Source: Drancourtella massiliensis
GTDB lineage: Bacteria; Bacillota; Clostridia; Lachnospirales; Lachnospiraceae
DNA: 64,000 bases
Assembly: GCF_016900655.1 (NCBI RefSeq)
Contig: NZ_JACJKH010000006.1
Span: forward strand, 1-64,000
Direction of reading: 5' to 3'
Below, piece after piece: positions 24,993 to 33,771 of the stretch (position 1 is the first letter of the stretch; each line of letters starts with the position of its first letter). A program made the position numbers and the translations under genes. The notes under the pieces are model-generated. The model had not been told where the DNA came from. It made no database searches and saw only the letters and a program-made list of their open reading frames with translations.

Positions 24993-25376
24993 ATGAAGAA
25001 GGATTATAGAATTATAACAAACAACCCGCTCGTTCGTGAAAAGCTCGGGCAGGATCATGATGTGGAGTTTTATGACTGCTCATATGAAGATGTTTTGAAA
25101 AAAGTAAAAGAAGAAGTATGTAAAGGGTACAAGCTCTTAACGCATCCGCTTTCCGGAAGTGTTAAGCCGAATGAAACACCTTACAAATCAGTAATGGTTT
25201 CCCGAAAGAGCGGCGAGACAGACCTGATGGGAATTGAAATTATCGAACGGGCCATTGCCTCCGTCAGCAAGTTTCAGTTCAAATCGGATAAATATGCACC
25301 GCAGGTTTATGAAGATTTCAGGCTGATTGATTACACATTAATATCCAGTGCGCTTCCGTCGGCAGATGCCTGGTAA
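24993..25376 (+). CDS. grdX: GrdX family protein
   Basis: A 127-residue protein that heads many glycine, betaine and sarcosine reductase operons; its function has not been established. The family pattern is visible in IITNNPLVREKL near the N-terminus and LLTHPLSGSVKPNETPYKSV in the middle. ATG 24993 follows AGGTGGAG; an open frame continues upstream across the terminator hairpin and is not coding. It is the first gene under the glycine riboswitch. Confidence 0.9.
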   Translation: MKKDYRIITNNPLVREKLGQDHDVEFYDCSYEDVLKKVKEEVCKGYKLLTHPLSGSVKPNETPYKSVMVSRKSGETDLMGIEIIERAIASVSKFQFKSDKYAPQVYEDFRLIDYTLISSALPSADAW

Positions 25377-25446
25377 AAGAAAAAGGCTATAAAGTACTGG
25401 GGTACTTTGGGGCATAGATTTCATTATTTAGAAGGAGGGAATTACA

Positions 25447-26727
25447 GTGAGATTAGAAGTTGGACACATTTTTATCAAGGACATCCAGTTTGGCACTGAG
25501 TCTAAAATTGAAGACGGTGTTCTTTATGTATCCGAAGAAGCTGTAAAAGAAGTTGTCCTTGAGGACGAGCACATCAAAAGCGTAAAATTTGACATCGCAA
25601 GACCGGGAGAAAGCGTAAGAATCACACCGGTAAAAGACGTTATCGAACCTCGTGTAAAGGTTGAAGGACGCGGAGGAGTTTTCCCGGGAGTTATTTCCAA
25701 AGTTGACACAGTCGGCGAAGGAAAAACATACGCATTAAAGGGAATGGCTGTCGTAACAGCAGGTAAGATTGTCGGATTCCAGGAAGGTATCATCGATATG
25801 ACAGGCCCGGGAGCTGACTACACACCATTCTCCAAACTGAACAACTTTGTTGTTGTATGTGAGCCGGTTGACGGAATCAAACAGCATGAATATGAAGCAG
25901 CTGTACGTTTCGCAGGTTTCCGTGTTGCTGTATATCTCGGTGAACTCGCAAGAGAACTCACACCGGATGAAACAAAAGTATATGAAACATATGGAATCAA
26001 AGAAGGAATGGAAAAACTTCCGGGACTTCCGAGAGTTGCATATGTACAGATGCTTCAGAGCCAGGGACTTCTGCATGATACATATGTATACGGCGTTGAC
26101 GCAAAGAAAACACTTTCTACAATCATCAACCCGACAGAAGTAATGGACGGTGCAATCGTTTCCGGTAACTGTGTATCTGCATGTGACAAGAACCCTACAT
26201 ACGTACACGAAAACAACCCGGTTGTACATGACCTCTTTGAAGAACACGGCAAGACAATCAACTTCGTATGCCAGATCCTGACAAACGAAAACGTATACCT
26301 TGCTGACAAACAGCGTTCTTCTGACTGGACAGCAAAACTTTGCCGTCTTCTTGATCTGGATGCAGTTATCGTATCTCAGGAAGGATTCGGTAACCCGGAT
26401 ACAGACCTTATCATGAACTGTAAGAAAATTGAAGCAGAAGGCGTTAAGACTGTCATCATCACAGACGAATATGCTGGACGCGATGGAAAATCCCAGTCAC
26501 TTGCTGACGCTGACGTTGCAGCAGATGCAGTTGTAACAGGCGGTAACGCAAACCAGGTAGTCGTACTTCCGAAACTTGACAAAGTAATCGGAACTCTGGA
26601 TTATGTCAACACTATTGCCGGCGGTAACGAACACAGCTTACGTGAAGACGGAACAATCGAAGTTGAAATCCAGGCAATTACAGGTGCAACAAACGAAACA
26701 GGATTTGGTTACTTAAGCGCCAGATAG
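25447..26727 (+). CDS. grdE: Glycine reductase component B, GrdE proprotein (pyruvoyl precursor)
   Basis: GrdE is made as a 426-residue proprotein that is cut into two subunits, the cut generating an N-terminal pyruvoyl group from a cysteine. That carbonyl forms a Schiff base with glycine. The cleavage site is visible as Asn241-Cys242 in SGNCVSACDKNP, at the position known for this family. The protein joins with GrdB to form substrate-specific component B. AAGGAGGG precedes the start, and grdB follows 18 bases after the stop. Codon choice in this and the next genes is more strongly biased than in neighbours, consistent with high expression. Confidence 0.95.
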   Translation: MRLEVGHIFIKDIQFGTESKIEDGVLYVSEEAVKEVVLEDEHIKSVKFDIARPGESVRITPVKDVIEPRVKVEGRGGVFPGVISKVDTVGEGKTYALKGMAVVTAGKIVGFQEGIIDMTGPGADYTPFSKLNNFVVVCEPVDGIKQHEYEAAVRFAGFRVAVYLGELARELTPDETKVYETYGIKEGMEKLPGLPRVAYVQMLQSQGLLHDTYVYGVDAKKTLSTIINPTEVMDGAIVSGNCVSACDKNPTYVHENNPVVHDLFEEHGKTINFVCQILTNENVYLADKQRSSDWTAKLCRLLDLDAVIVSQEGFGNPDTDLIMNCKKIEAEGVKTVIITDEYAGRDGKSQSLADADVAADAVVTGGNANQVVVLPKLDKVIGTLDYVNTIAGGNEHSLREDGTIEVEIQAITGATNETGFGYLSAR

Positions 26728-26745
26728 TGAAGGAGGAAGAAAAAG

Positions 26746-28053
26746 ATGTTAAAAGTAGTTCATTATATCAATCAGTTCTTCGCTAATATTGGTGGAGAAG
26801 AAAAAGCTGATTACCCGGTAGAAGTTCGCGAGGGCGAAGTTGTCGGACCAGGTATGGCATTTAAACAGGCATTCGGAGAAGAAGCAGAAATCGTTGCTAC
26901 TATCATCTGCGGTGACTCTTACTTCAACGAAAACCTTGACAAAGCAAAAGCAGAAATTATTGAAATCGTTAAAAAATACAACCCGGATGTATTCGTAGCA
27001 GGTCCTGCATTCAATGCCGGACGTTACGGTGTTGCCTGCGGTACAATCTGTGACGCTGTACAGGAAGAACTTGGTATTCCGGCAGTGACAGGTATGTACA
27101 CAGAAAACCCTGGTGCTGATATGTTCAAAAACAAAGTTTACACAGTAGCTACAAAGAACTCTGCTGCAGGAATGAGAAAAGCAGTCGGAAGCATGGCTCC
27201 GCTTGCTCTTAAACTTGCAAAACATGAGAAGATCGGTGCTTCCTGTCAGGAAGGTTATATGCCGAACGGTGTTCGTGTAAACTTCTTCGAAGAAAAACGC
27301 GGATCCAAACGTGCCGTTGAAATGCTTCTTAAGAAGATCGCCGGCAAACCGTTTGAAACAGAGTATCCGATGCCGACATTCGACAGAGTTGCTCCGAATC
27401 CGGCTGTAAAAGATCTTTCCAAAGCAACAATCGCACTGGTTACATCCGGTGGTATTGTACCGAAGGGAAATCCGGATCATATTGAAAGCTCCAATGCTTC
27501 CAAATACGGTGAATACAGCATTGCAGGTGTAGATGATCTGACAGAAGAAACATTCGAGACAGCACATGGCGGATACGACCCGGTATACGCAAACGAAGAT
27601 CCGGACCGCGTACTTCCGGTGGATGTTCTCCGTGAAATGGAAAAAGAAGGTAAGATTGGAAAACTGTATGATAAATTCTATACAACAGTTGGTAACGGAA
27701 CAGCCGTTGCTTCTGCAAAAGCATTCGCTGAAGAGTTCGCTCCGAAGATGAAAGCTGACGGAGTTGACGCAGTTATCCTCACCTCTACATGAGGTACCTG
27801 TACGCGTTGCGGTGCAACGCTTGTTAAAGGCATCGAAGCTGCCGGACTTCCGGTTGTTCATGTCTGCACAGTTACACCAATCTCCATGACAGTTGGTGCA
27901 AACAGAATCGTTCCGGCTATTGCCATTCCTCATCCGCTTGGCAACCCGGCACTTGATAAAGACGAAGAATACAAACTTCGTAAAGAAATCGTAGAAAAAG
28001 CATTAAATGCTCTTACTACAGAAGTTGAAGATCAGACGATTTTCGATAAATAA
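26746..28053 (+). CDS. grdB: Glycine reductase component B, selenoprotein GrdB
   Basis: GrdB carries out the cleavage of the C-N bond of Schiff-base-bound glycine, passing a carboxymethyl group to the selenol of GrdA. The reading frame contains an in-frame TGA at 27790-27792 (codon 349), followed by coding sequence to TAA at 28051-28053, giving 435 residues. The motif TST-Sec-GTCTRC has the Sec-x-x-Cys-x-x-Cys pattern of the family. A perfect SECIS-like hairpin follows the TGA. Gene callers that treat TGA as stop would truncate it to 348 residues. AAGGAGGAAG precedes the ATG. Confidence 0.96.
27790..27820 (+). promoter_or_regulatory. Bacterial SECIS element of grdB
   Basis: Eleven bases after the TGA codon, GCGTTGC at 27804-27810 pairs perfectly with GCAACGC at 27814-27820 over a GGT loop. 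A stem-loop with a G-G-U apex just 3' of the UGA is the form recognised by SelB in bacteria. Confidence 0.8.
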
Positions 28054-28096
28054 GAGTCTGAAAACGCCCTCTTGATTGGCGTCATGTGGAATTCAG

Positions 28097-28126
28097 CGTC
28101 CGGACAGGCCTGCAGCCTTCCGGACG
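28097..28126 (+). promoter_or_regulatory. Strong intergenic hairpin between grdB and trxB
   Basis: CGTCCGGA at 28097-28104 pairs perfectly with TCCGGACG at 28119-28126, with four more inner pairs (AGGC/GCCT). There is no T run, so it is not a terminator. It could protect or delimit mRNA segments of the operon. Confidence 0.6.
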
Positions 28127-28165
28127 TAAGGATAAAGACATTATAGGAAAGAAGGAGTAAACGTT

Positions 28166-29110
28166 ATGAGCAAAATTTATGACGTAATCATCCTGGGAGC
28201 AGGACCGGCCGGATTAGCAGCAGGCCTTTATGCCGGAAGAAGCCGCTTATCCACTCTGATCATTGAAAAAGGAAAAGACGGCGGACAGATTGCTATCACG
28301 GATGAAATTGAAAACTATCCGGGACAGATCGTGGAGGGAGAAAGCGGCCCTTCTCTGATCGCAAGAATGACAGAACAGGCTGAGAAGTTTGGCGCAGAGC
28401 GTGTGACAGACGTAATCAATGCTGTTGAACTGGATGGCGATGTGAAAAAGCTGAAGAGTGCCAAGGCAGAATATCTTGGAAAAACAGTGATCATTGCAAC
28501 CGGCGCTTTTGCACGTCCGATTGGATGCAAAAACGAAAAAGAATTTATGGGAAAAGGTATTTCTTACTGCGCAACATGTGATGCCAACTTCTTTGAAGAT
28601 TTTGAAGTTTTCGTAGTAGGCGGCGGAGATTCTGCTGTTGAAGAAGCGATGTATCTTACAAAATTCGCAAGAAAAGTTACAATCATCCACAGACGTGATG
28701 AACTTCGTGCAGCGAAGTCCATTCAGGAAAAGGCGTTTAAGAATGACAAACTCCATTTCTTATGGGATACCGTTGTAGAAGAAGTAAACGGTGACGGTAT
28801 TCTTTCTTCCATGACAGTTAAGAACGTTAAGACTGGCGAACTTACTACAATCGAAGCAGACGAAGATGACGGAATGTTCGGTGTATTCGGATTTATCGGA
28901 ACAATCCCTAATTCCAAAATTTTCGAAGGCGTGATCGACATGGACGAAAGAGGATATATCAAATCCGATGAAAACATGCATACAAACATTCCTGGCGTAT
29001 TTGTGGCAGGTGATGTTCGTATCAAGAGCCTTCGTCAGGTAGTAACAGCTGCTGCAGATGGAGCAATTGCTGCTACACAGGCTGAAAAATATATCAACGA
29101 AAACGAATAA
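28166..29110 (+). CDS. trxB: Thioredoxin reductase (glycine reductase operon)
   Basis: A 314-residue FAD/NAD(P)H-dependent reductase that passes electrons to thioredoxin for glycine reductase. The FAD site GAGPAGLAAG is at residues 11-20, the redox pair is Cys135 and Cys138 in SYCATCDANFF, the second dinucleotide motif is GGGDSAVEEA, and the C-terminal FAD motif is VFVAGDVR. AAGAAGGAG precedes the ATG. It lies between grdB and trxA, as in other amino acid reductase operons, and may be dedicated to them. Confidence 0.96.
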   Translation: MSKIYDVIILGAGPAGLAAGLYAGRSRLSTLIIEKGKDGGQIAITDEIENYPGQIVEGESGPSLIARMTEQAEKFGAERVTDVINAVELDGDVKKLKSAKAEYLGKTVIIATGAFARPIGCKNEKEFMGKGISYCATCDANFFEDFEVFVVGGGDSAVEEAMYLTKFARKVTIIHRRDELRAAKSIQEKAFKNDKLHFLWDTVVEEVNGDGILSSMTVKNVKTGELTTIEADEDDGMFGVFGFIGTIPNSKIFEGVIDMDERGYIKSDENMHTNIPGVFVAGDVRIKSLRQVVTAAADGAIAATQAEKYINENE

Positions 29111-29134
29111 GAAGTATTAAGGAGGAGTTTAACA

Positions 29135-29461
29135 ATGTTAGAAGTAGATAAGAAAACATTTGAACCAGAAGTTCTGCAGGCAGAAGGATACGTTCTCGTA
29201 GATTTCTTCGGAGATGGATGCGTACCTTGCCAGGCTTTAATGCCGCATGTTCATGCATATGCTGACAAATATGGCGACAAAATCAAATTTACATCTTTAA
29301 ATACAACAAAAGCACGCCGTCTTGCAATCGGCCAGAAGATCCTTGGACTTCCGGTTATTGCTATCTATAAAGATGGTGAAAAAGTGGAAGAGTTAGTAAA
29401 AGATGACGCTACTCCGGAAGCAGTAGAAGAGATGGTTAAAAAATACTACGCTATGGCGTAA
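29135..29461 (+). CDS. trxA: Atypical thioredoxin with CVPC active site
   Basis: A 108-residue thioredoxin whose active site is GCVPC (Cys29, Cys32) in place of the usual WCGPC. The GCVPC form is known from the thioredoxins that serve glycine reductase in Gram-positive amino acid fermenters. The cis-proline region [13 protein letters not shown] is normal. It reduces the oxidised selenenyl sulfide or disulfide of the reductase after each turnover. Preceded by AAGGAGGAG and placed 24 bases after trxB. Confidence 0.95.
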   Translation: MLEVDKKTFEPEVLQAEGYVLVDFFGDGCVPCQALMPHVHAYADKYGDKIKFTSLNTTKARRLAIGQKILGLPVIAIYKDGEKVEELVKDDATPEAVEEMVKKYYAMA

Positions 29462-29472
29462 ATTTCTTTTGC

Positions 29473-29516
29473 GTAATTGCCCTTTCGGGCTTTACGAGGG
29501 CATAAAGCGGTGCCCT
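29473..29516 (+). promoter_or_regulatory. Two tandem hairpins upstream of grdA
   Basis: GTAA..GCCC pairs with GGGC..TTAC around 29473-29495, and AGGGCA at 29497-29502 pairs with TGCCCT at 29511-29516. Neither has a following T run, so they are better explained as RNA processing or stability elements protecting the grdA message. Confidence 0.5.
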
Positions 29517-29569
29517 GAATAAATATTTATCAACCAATTATTAAAATGAAGGGAAGGAGGAAAAACATC

Positions 29570-30043
29570 ATGGCAATTTTAGAAGGTAAAAAAGTCATTA
29601 TTATTGGTGACCGTGATGGTGTTCCGGGACCGGCTATCGCAGAATGCGTAAAGACAGCCGGTGGAGAAATTGTTTTTTCTTCAACAGAATGTTTCGTCTG
29701 AACGAGCGCAGGCGCAATGGATCTTGAGAATCAGAAGAGGGTTAAAGAATTCGCAGATGAATTCGGACCAGAAAACCTGGTAGTAGTACTTGGTGCAGCT
29801 GAAGGTGAAGCTGCTGGTCTTGCAGCTGAAACAGTTACTGCTGGTGACCCGACATTCGCAGGTCCATTGACAGGGGTCCAGCTTGGACTCACGACATATC
29901 ACGTTTGTGAACCAGAACTGAAAGAAGAGTTTGATGAAGCGGTATACGATGAACAGGTCGGCATGATGGAAATGGTTCTTGATGTTGACGACATCGTAGA
30001 CGAAATGTCTGCAATCCGTGACGAATACTGTAAGTATTTATAG
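29570..30043 (+). CDS. grdA: Glycine reductase selenoprotein A
   Basis: GrdA is the small selenoprotein that carries the carboxymethyl selenoether from component B to component C. The frame from ATG 29570 contains an in-frame TGA at 29699-29701, codon 44, in the motif CFV[12 protein letters not shown]; Sec44 is the conserved position in this family. Total length is 157 residues. Only a weak local stem (GCG/CGC with a CAGG loop) is visible just after the TGA. A caller that stops at TGA would report only the last 108 residues. Preceded by AAGGAGGA and two tandem hairpins, followed by a terminator. Confidence 0.96.
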
Positions 30044-30075
30044 GAAAATCTGAAATACCGGATTTCGGATTCAGG

Positions 30076-30110
30076 AGCGGTGGGGTAAATACTTACCTCA
30101 CCGCTTTTTC
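30076..30110 (+). terminator. Internal terminator between grdA and grdC
   Basis: AGCGGTG at 30076-30082 pairs with CACCGCT at 30099-30105, with an inner GGTAA/TTACC stem, followed by TTTTT. It is placed inside the operon, so it probably reduces grdCD transcription relative to grdA. Confidence 0.8.
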
Positions 30111-30157
30111 TACAACATAATTCCTTTTTATAACGTAAAGAAAGGTGGACACTAACA

Positions 30158-31690
30158 ATGAACAGTGTAATTAAAGGAGCCAGCTATGTATTGGCACATA
30201 CTCCTGAAATGGTAGTATATAACGGGACAACACAGACAACAGAAAGAGTTGTCAATCCGGAATCAGAATATTTAAAAGAATTAAGAGGTCATTTACGCTC
30301 TTATGAAGAATGTGTAAACTACTGGCCAAACCAGGTTTACATTGGAAACGCTACACCGGAAGAACTTTCCCAGGTTGAATTCCCTTACTATGACAAAACA
30401 AAAGAAGGAGCAGAAAGATACGGAAAATTCGGTGAAATCATGCCGGAAGAAGAGTTCCTTCTTTTAGTACAGGCTTGCGATATGTTCGAAGTTGTAAAAC
30501 TTGACAAGAACTTCGTAAGCGCTCATAAAGATGCTCTGGCTGCTGACCCGATCATCACAGAGGATATCATCTCCAAGATTGAAGAAGGTTATGAGCTGGA
30601 CGAAATCAAACACTATATCGAAAATGAGCATGCAGAAGGACTGTACCACAACAATGAACTTGTTGGATGTGTAAGAACAGCTCACGATATCGATGTGAAC
30701 CTTTCTGCTCATGTAATGCATGAAAACCTGATGAGCAAAGCCTCCAGCGTACTTGCTCTGTTATATGCAATCCGCAATGCTGGAATCAACAAAGAAGACG
30801 TTGAGTACGTTATCGACTGTGCTGAGGAAGCATGTGGTGATATGAACCAGAGAGGCGGCGGTAACTTCGCGAAAGCTGCTGCAGAAGTAGCAGGACTTGT
30901 ATCCGCAACAGGATCTGACTCCCGTGGATTCTGTGCAGGACCATCCCACGCTCTGATTGAGGCAGCTGCTCTCGTAAAATCCGGAGCATATAAAACTGTT
31001 GTTGTTACAGCAGGTGGATGTACTGCAAAACTTGGTATGAACGGTAAAGACCACGTGAAAAAAGGCCTTCCGATCCTGGAAGACTGCCTTGGAGGATTTG
31101 CGGTTGTCGTTACAGAAAACGATGGTGTAAACCCGGAAATCAATCTGGATGTTCTTGGACGTCATACAGTAGGAACCGGTTCCGCACCTCAGGCTGTTAT
31201 CGGAAGTCTTGTAACAGATCCGCTTGACAGAGTAGGCTGGAAAGTAACAGATATTGACAAATTCTCACCGGAAATGCAGAATCCGGATATCACAAAACCG
31301 GCTGGAGCAGGTGATGTTCCGCTTGCAAACTACAAGATGATCGGTGCGCTTGCTGTAAAACGCGGCGATATCGACAGAAAAGCTCTTCCGGACTTCATCG
31401 CACAGCATGGTCTGACAGGATGGGCTCCGACACAGGGACATATTCCGTCAGGTGTTCCGTACATCGGATTTGCACGTGAAGATATTCTGGAAGGAAAGAT
31501 CAAGAAAGCAATGATCATCGGAAAAGGAAGTCTCTTCCTTGGACGTATGACAAACCTGTTCGATGGTGTATCTTTTGTAATCCAGGCAAATGAAGGAAAC
31601 AGCGCAGAATCTGCTGTATCTGAAGAAGAAGTAAAAGGCCTGATCGCAAAAGCTATGAAAGAATTCGCTGAAACTCTGATGGCAGAATAG
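30158..31690 (+). CDS. grdC: Glycine reductase component C, beta subunit GrdC
   Basis: GrdC, with GrdD, forms component C, which takes the carboxymethyl group from GrdA as an acetyl thioester and releases acetyl phosphate. The 510-residue protein has a FabH/ketoacyl synthase III-like core with CAEEACGDMNQRGGGN in the middle and GFCAGPSHALIEAA following. AAAGGTGG precedes the ATG. It follows grdA after an internal terminator and is followed 13 bases later by grdD. Confidence 0.94.
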   Translation: MNSVIKGASYVLAHTPEMVVYNGTTQTTERVVNPESEYLKELRGHLRSYEECVNYWPNQVYIGNATPEELSQVEFPYYDKTKEGAERYGKFGEIMPEEEFLLLVQACDMFEVVKLDKNFVSAHKDALAADPIITEDIISKIEEGYELDEIKHYIENEHAEGLYHNNELVGCVRTAHDIDVNLSAHVMHENLMSKASSVLALLYAIRNAGINKEDVEYVIDCAEEACGDMNQRGGGNFAKAAAEVAGLVSATGSDSRGFCAGPSHALIEAAALVKSGAYKTVVVTAGGCTAKLGMNGKDHVKKGLPILEDCLGGFAVVVTENDGVNPEINLDVLGRHTVGTGSAPQAVIGSLVTDPLDRVGWKVTDIDKFSPEMQNPDITKPAGAGDVPLANYKMIGALAVKRGDIDRKALPDFIAQHGLTGWAPTQGHIPSGVPYIGFAREDILEGKIKKAMIIGKGSLFLGRMTNLFDGVSFVIQANEGNSAESAVSEEEVKGLIAKAMKEFAETLMAE

Positions 31691-31703
31691 TGAGGTGTAG
31701 AAA

Positions 31704-32858
31704 ATGGCAAGTAGTATTGAAAAAGTAATTGCCTCTACCTTTATGGAAATGGCACAGGGACTGGAGAGCGGCCAGTACGGCAAACGCCCGAAAATTGCTC
31801 TGACAGGAATGGGCAGCGAACACGGTGAAGAAAATTCCATGCAGGCAGCGGTGATGGCAGCAAAGCAGGGCGTAGATGTATATTACATCGGAACTCTGGA
31901 AGCAGAAGGCGTAACAACAATCAAAGTGGCTGATGATGAAGAAGGTCATAAAAAGATGGAAGATATGCTGAAAAACAAGGAGATAGACGGTGCTGTAACA
32001 ATGCACTTCCCGTTCCCGATCGGTGTATCTACTGTTGGACGCGTTGTAACACCTGCTAAAGGAAAAGAAATGTTTATCGCCAATACGACAGGAACTTCCA
32101 GTACCGACCGTATTGAAGGTATGATTAAAAATGCTGTTTACGGCGTAATTGCTGCAAAGGCTTGCGGAATCGCAAAACCGACAGTCGGCATCCTGAATGT
32201 TGACGGTGCACGCCAGACAGAAAAAGCACTGAAGGAGCTTCAGAGCAATGGATACGATATTGCTTTTGCTGAATCCGGACGTGCAGACGGCGGATGTGTA
32301 ATGAGAGGAAATGACGTCCTTCAGGCATCCCCGGATATCCTTGTTACAGATTCCCTGACAGGAAACATTCTTGTAAAGATGCTTTCCTCTTTCAACACAG
32401 GCGGAAGCTTCGAGGCAACAGGATATGGATACGGACCGGGAATCGGGGAAGGATACGATGAACTCGTTATGATCGTTTCCCGTGCTTCCGGTGCTCCGGT
32501 AATCGCAAATGCAATCTGCTACGCTGCAGAACTTGTACGCAACAAGGTATTTGATGTTGCTAAAGCTGAGTTCAATGCTGTAAAGAAATGCGGATATACA
32601 GAAGTACTTGCTGCATATAAGACAGTTGCAAAACCGGCTGCAGCAGAAGAGGAAGTAAAAGAGCCGCCGAAGGAAATCGTGACAGCTCAGATTGCCGGAA
32701 TTGAGGTTATGGATCTTGAAGATGCAGTGCGCGCACTGTGGAAGATCGAAGTTTACGCTGAAAGCGGAATGGGATGTACAGGCCCGATCATCCGTGTATC
32801 TGAGGCAAATCTTGCAAAAGCTGAAGAAGAGCTGAAAAAAGCAGGATACATTAACTAG
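31704..32858 (+). CDS. grdD: Glycine reductase component C, alpha subunit GrdD
   Basis: GrdD is the acetyl-phosphate-forming subunit of component C, related to the phosphate acyltransferase PlsX. The 384 residues start with a PlsX-like IALTGMGSEHGEEN segment and show GGSFEATGYGYGPGIGEGYD near residue 235. The C-terminal tail has the CTGP motif with a cysteine in SGMGCTGPIIRVSE that probably holds the acetyl thioester in this family. It closes the operon before a strong terminator. Confidence 0.94.
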   Translation: MASSIEKVIASTFMEMAQGLESGQYGKRPKIALTGMGSEHGEENSMQAAVMAAKQGVDVYYIGTLEAEGVTTIKVADDEEGHKKMEDMLKNKEIDGAVTMHFPFPIGVSTVGRVVTPAKGKEMFIANTTGTSSTDRIEGMIKNAVYGVIAAKACGIAKPTVGILNVDGARQTEKALKELQSNGYDIAFAESGRADGGCVMRGNDVLQASPDILVTDSLTGNILVKMLSSFNTGGSFEATGYGYGPGIGEGYDELVMIVSRASGAPVIANAICYAAELVRNKVFDVAKAEFNAVKKCGYTEVLAAYKTVAKPAAAEEEVKEPPKEIVTAQIAGIEVMDLEDAVRALWKIEVYAESGMGCTGPIIRVSEANLAKAEEELKKAGYIN

Positions 32859-32884
32859 CCGATATACTATAATAAATCCTATAC

Positions 32885-32921
32885 AAAACCAGCCCGGAAA
32901 AGTTTTTTCGGGCTGGTTTTC
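32885..32921 (+). terminator. Terminator of the grd operon
   Basis: A perfect 12-pair stem, AAAACCAGCCCG at 32885-32896 with CGGGCTGGTTTT at 32909-32920, whose loop and 3' arm are T-rich. It follows grdD by 26 bases. Confidence 0.88.
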
Positions 32922-32930
32922 CTGTGTGGC

Positions 32931-32959
32931 TTGATTTTTCCCGGAAGAAATAGTATGAT
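32931..32959 (+). promoter_or_regulatory. Promoter of the ThrE-type exporter genes
   Basis: TTGATT at 32931-32936 and TATGAT at 32954-32959, spacer 17, directly after the grd terminator. Confidence 0.65.
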
Positions 32960-32997
32960 GTCTCATGGAACTATGATAACAGGAAAAGGACATCTAA

Positions 32998-33771
32998 ATG
33001 GACTACAAACTCTTAATGGATACAGCAATGCTTGCCGGAAAAATGATGCTGGAAAGTGGTGCAGAAACCTACCGGGTTGAGGACACGATGCACCACATTT
33101 TAAAGACTTCCCATCTGGAGGTGGTGGAGATTCTTGTCGTCCTGACGGGAATCACAGCATGCATCAGCGGTGAAAATGTTGCCCCTGTTACTCTGATTCA
33201 GGGGATTGAAAAAAGAGGCACAAACTTAAGTGTGATTGAGCAGGTGAATCAGATCTCCAGACGATACTGCGGCGGAGAAATTGAACTTCAGGAAGCCTAT
33301 GACCAGCTGAAAAGAGTAGAATCCGTTCCATATCCAAGTGCACTTGCTTTTTTTATTCCGCTTGCGGTGGCGGTTGGATTTACGATTTCACTTGGCGGTT
33401 CACTCTATGATGTGCTGGCAACAGTGATTGTCGGCCTTGCTCTTTCAGGGGTGATGGCGGGAGCAGAAACGGCGGGAATTGACGGTTTGATTCTTGATAT
33501 CGGAACGTCTTTTTGCGTAGGTCTGATGGCCGTTATTGTGAAATCTATTCTTGGAGGAGCAATTAATCTCGATACTGTCGTAATCGGATCTATCATGCCG
33601 CTTGTTCCGGGGGTTGCAATTACCAATGCTGTGCGTGACACACTGCAGGGTGACTATATATCAGGATGCGCGAGAATTCTGGAAGCATTTCTAAAGGCGG
33701 CGGCGATCGCGCTCGGGGTCGGAGTTGCATTTGCGGTATTTGGAAATGGAATCATGGGAGGAAACTTATGA
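32998..33771 (+). CDS. Threonine/serine exporter, N-terminal-type subunit
   Basis: A 257-residue ThrE-type (former DUF1212) protein. The cytoplasmic N-terminal part (residues 1-110) contains the conserved LESGAETYRVEDTM segment, and about five membrane helices follow (from residue 115). In Corynebacterium the full ThrE protein exports threonine and serine; in Firmicutes it is split into two genes, as here. The stop overlaps the next ATG in an ATGA arrangement, so the two subunits are coupled. Confidence 0.88.
   Translation: MDYKLLMDTAMLAGKMMLESGAETYRVEDTMHHILKTSHLEVVEILVVLTGITACISGENVAPVTLIQGIEKRGTNLSVIEQVNQISRRYCGGEIELQEAYDQLKRVESVPYPSALAFFIPLAVAVGFTISLGGSLYDVLATVIVGLALSGVMAGAETAGIDGLILDIGTSFCVGLMAVIVKSILGGAINLDTVVIGSIMPLVPGVAITNAVRDTLQGDYISGCARILEAFLKAAAIALGVGVAFAVFGNGIMGGNL

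Noticed and set aside
26746-27792. grdB as a truncated gene or pseudogene ending at TGA
   Set aside because: The sequence after the TGA continues in frame with family-specific residues, a Sec-x-x-Cys-x-x-Cys motif and a SECIS-like hairpin.
26749-27933. A 394-codon minus-strand frame opposite grdB
   Set aside because: Same reason; it crosses the grdB selenocysteine site and has shadow composition.
28097-28126. Terminator between grdB and trxB
   Set aside because: The hairpin is strong but there is no T run, and the downstream genes need to be expressed with the operon.
29717-30043. A separate 108-residue gene starting at ATG 29717
   Set aside because: It is the C-terminal part of grdA; the true start at 29570 has AAGGAGG and the TGA between is Sec44.
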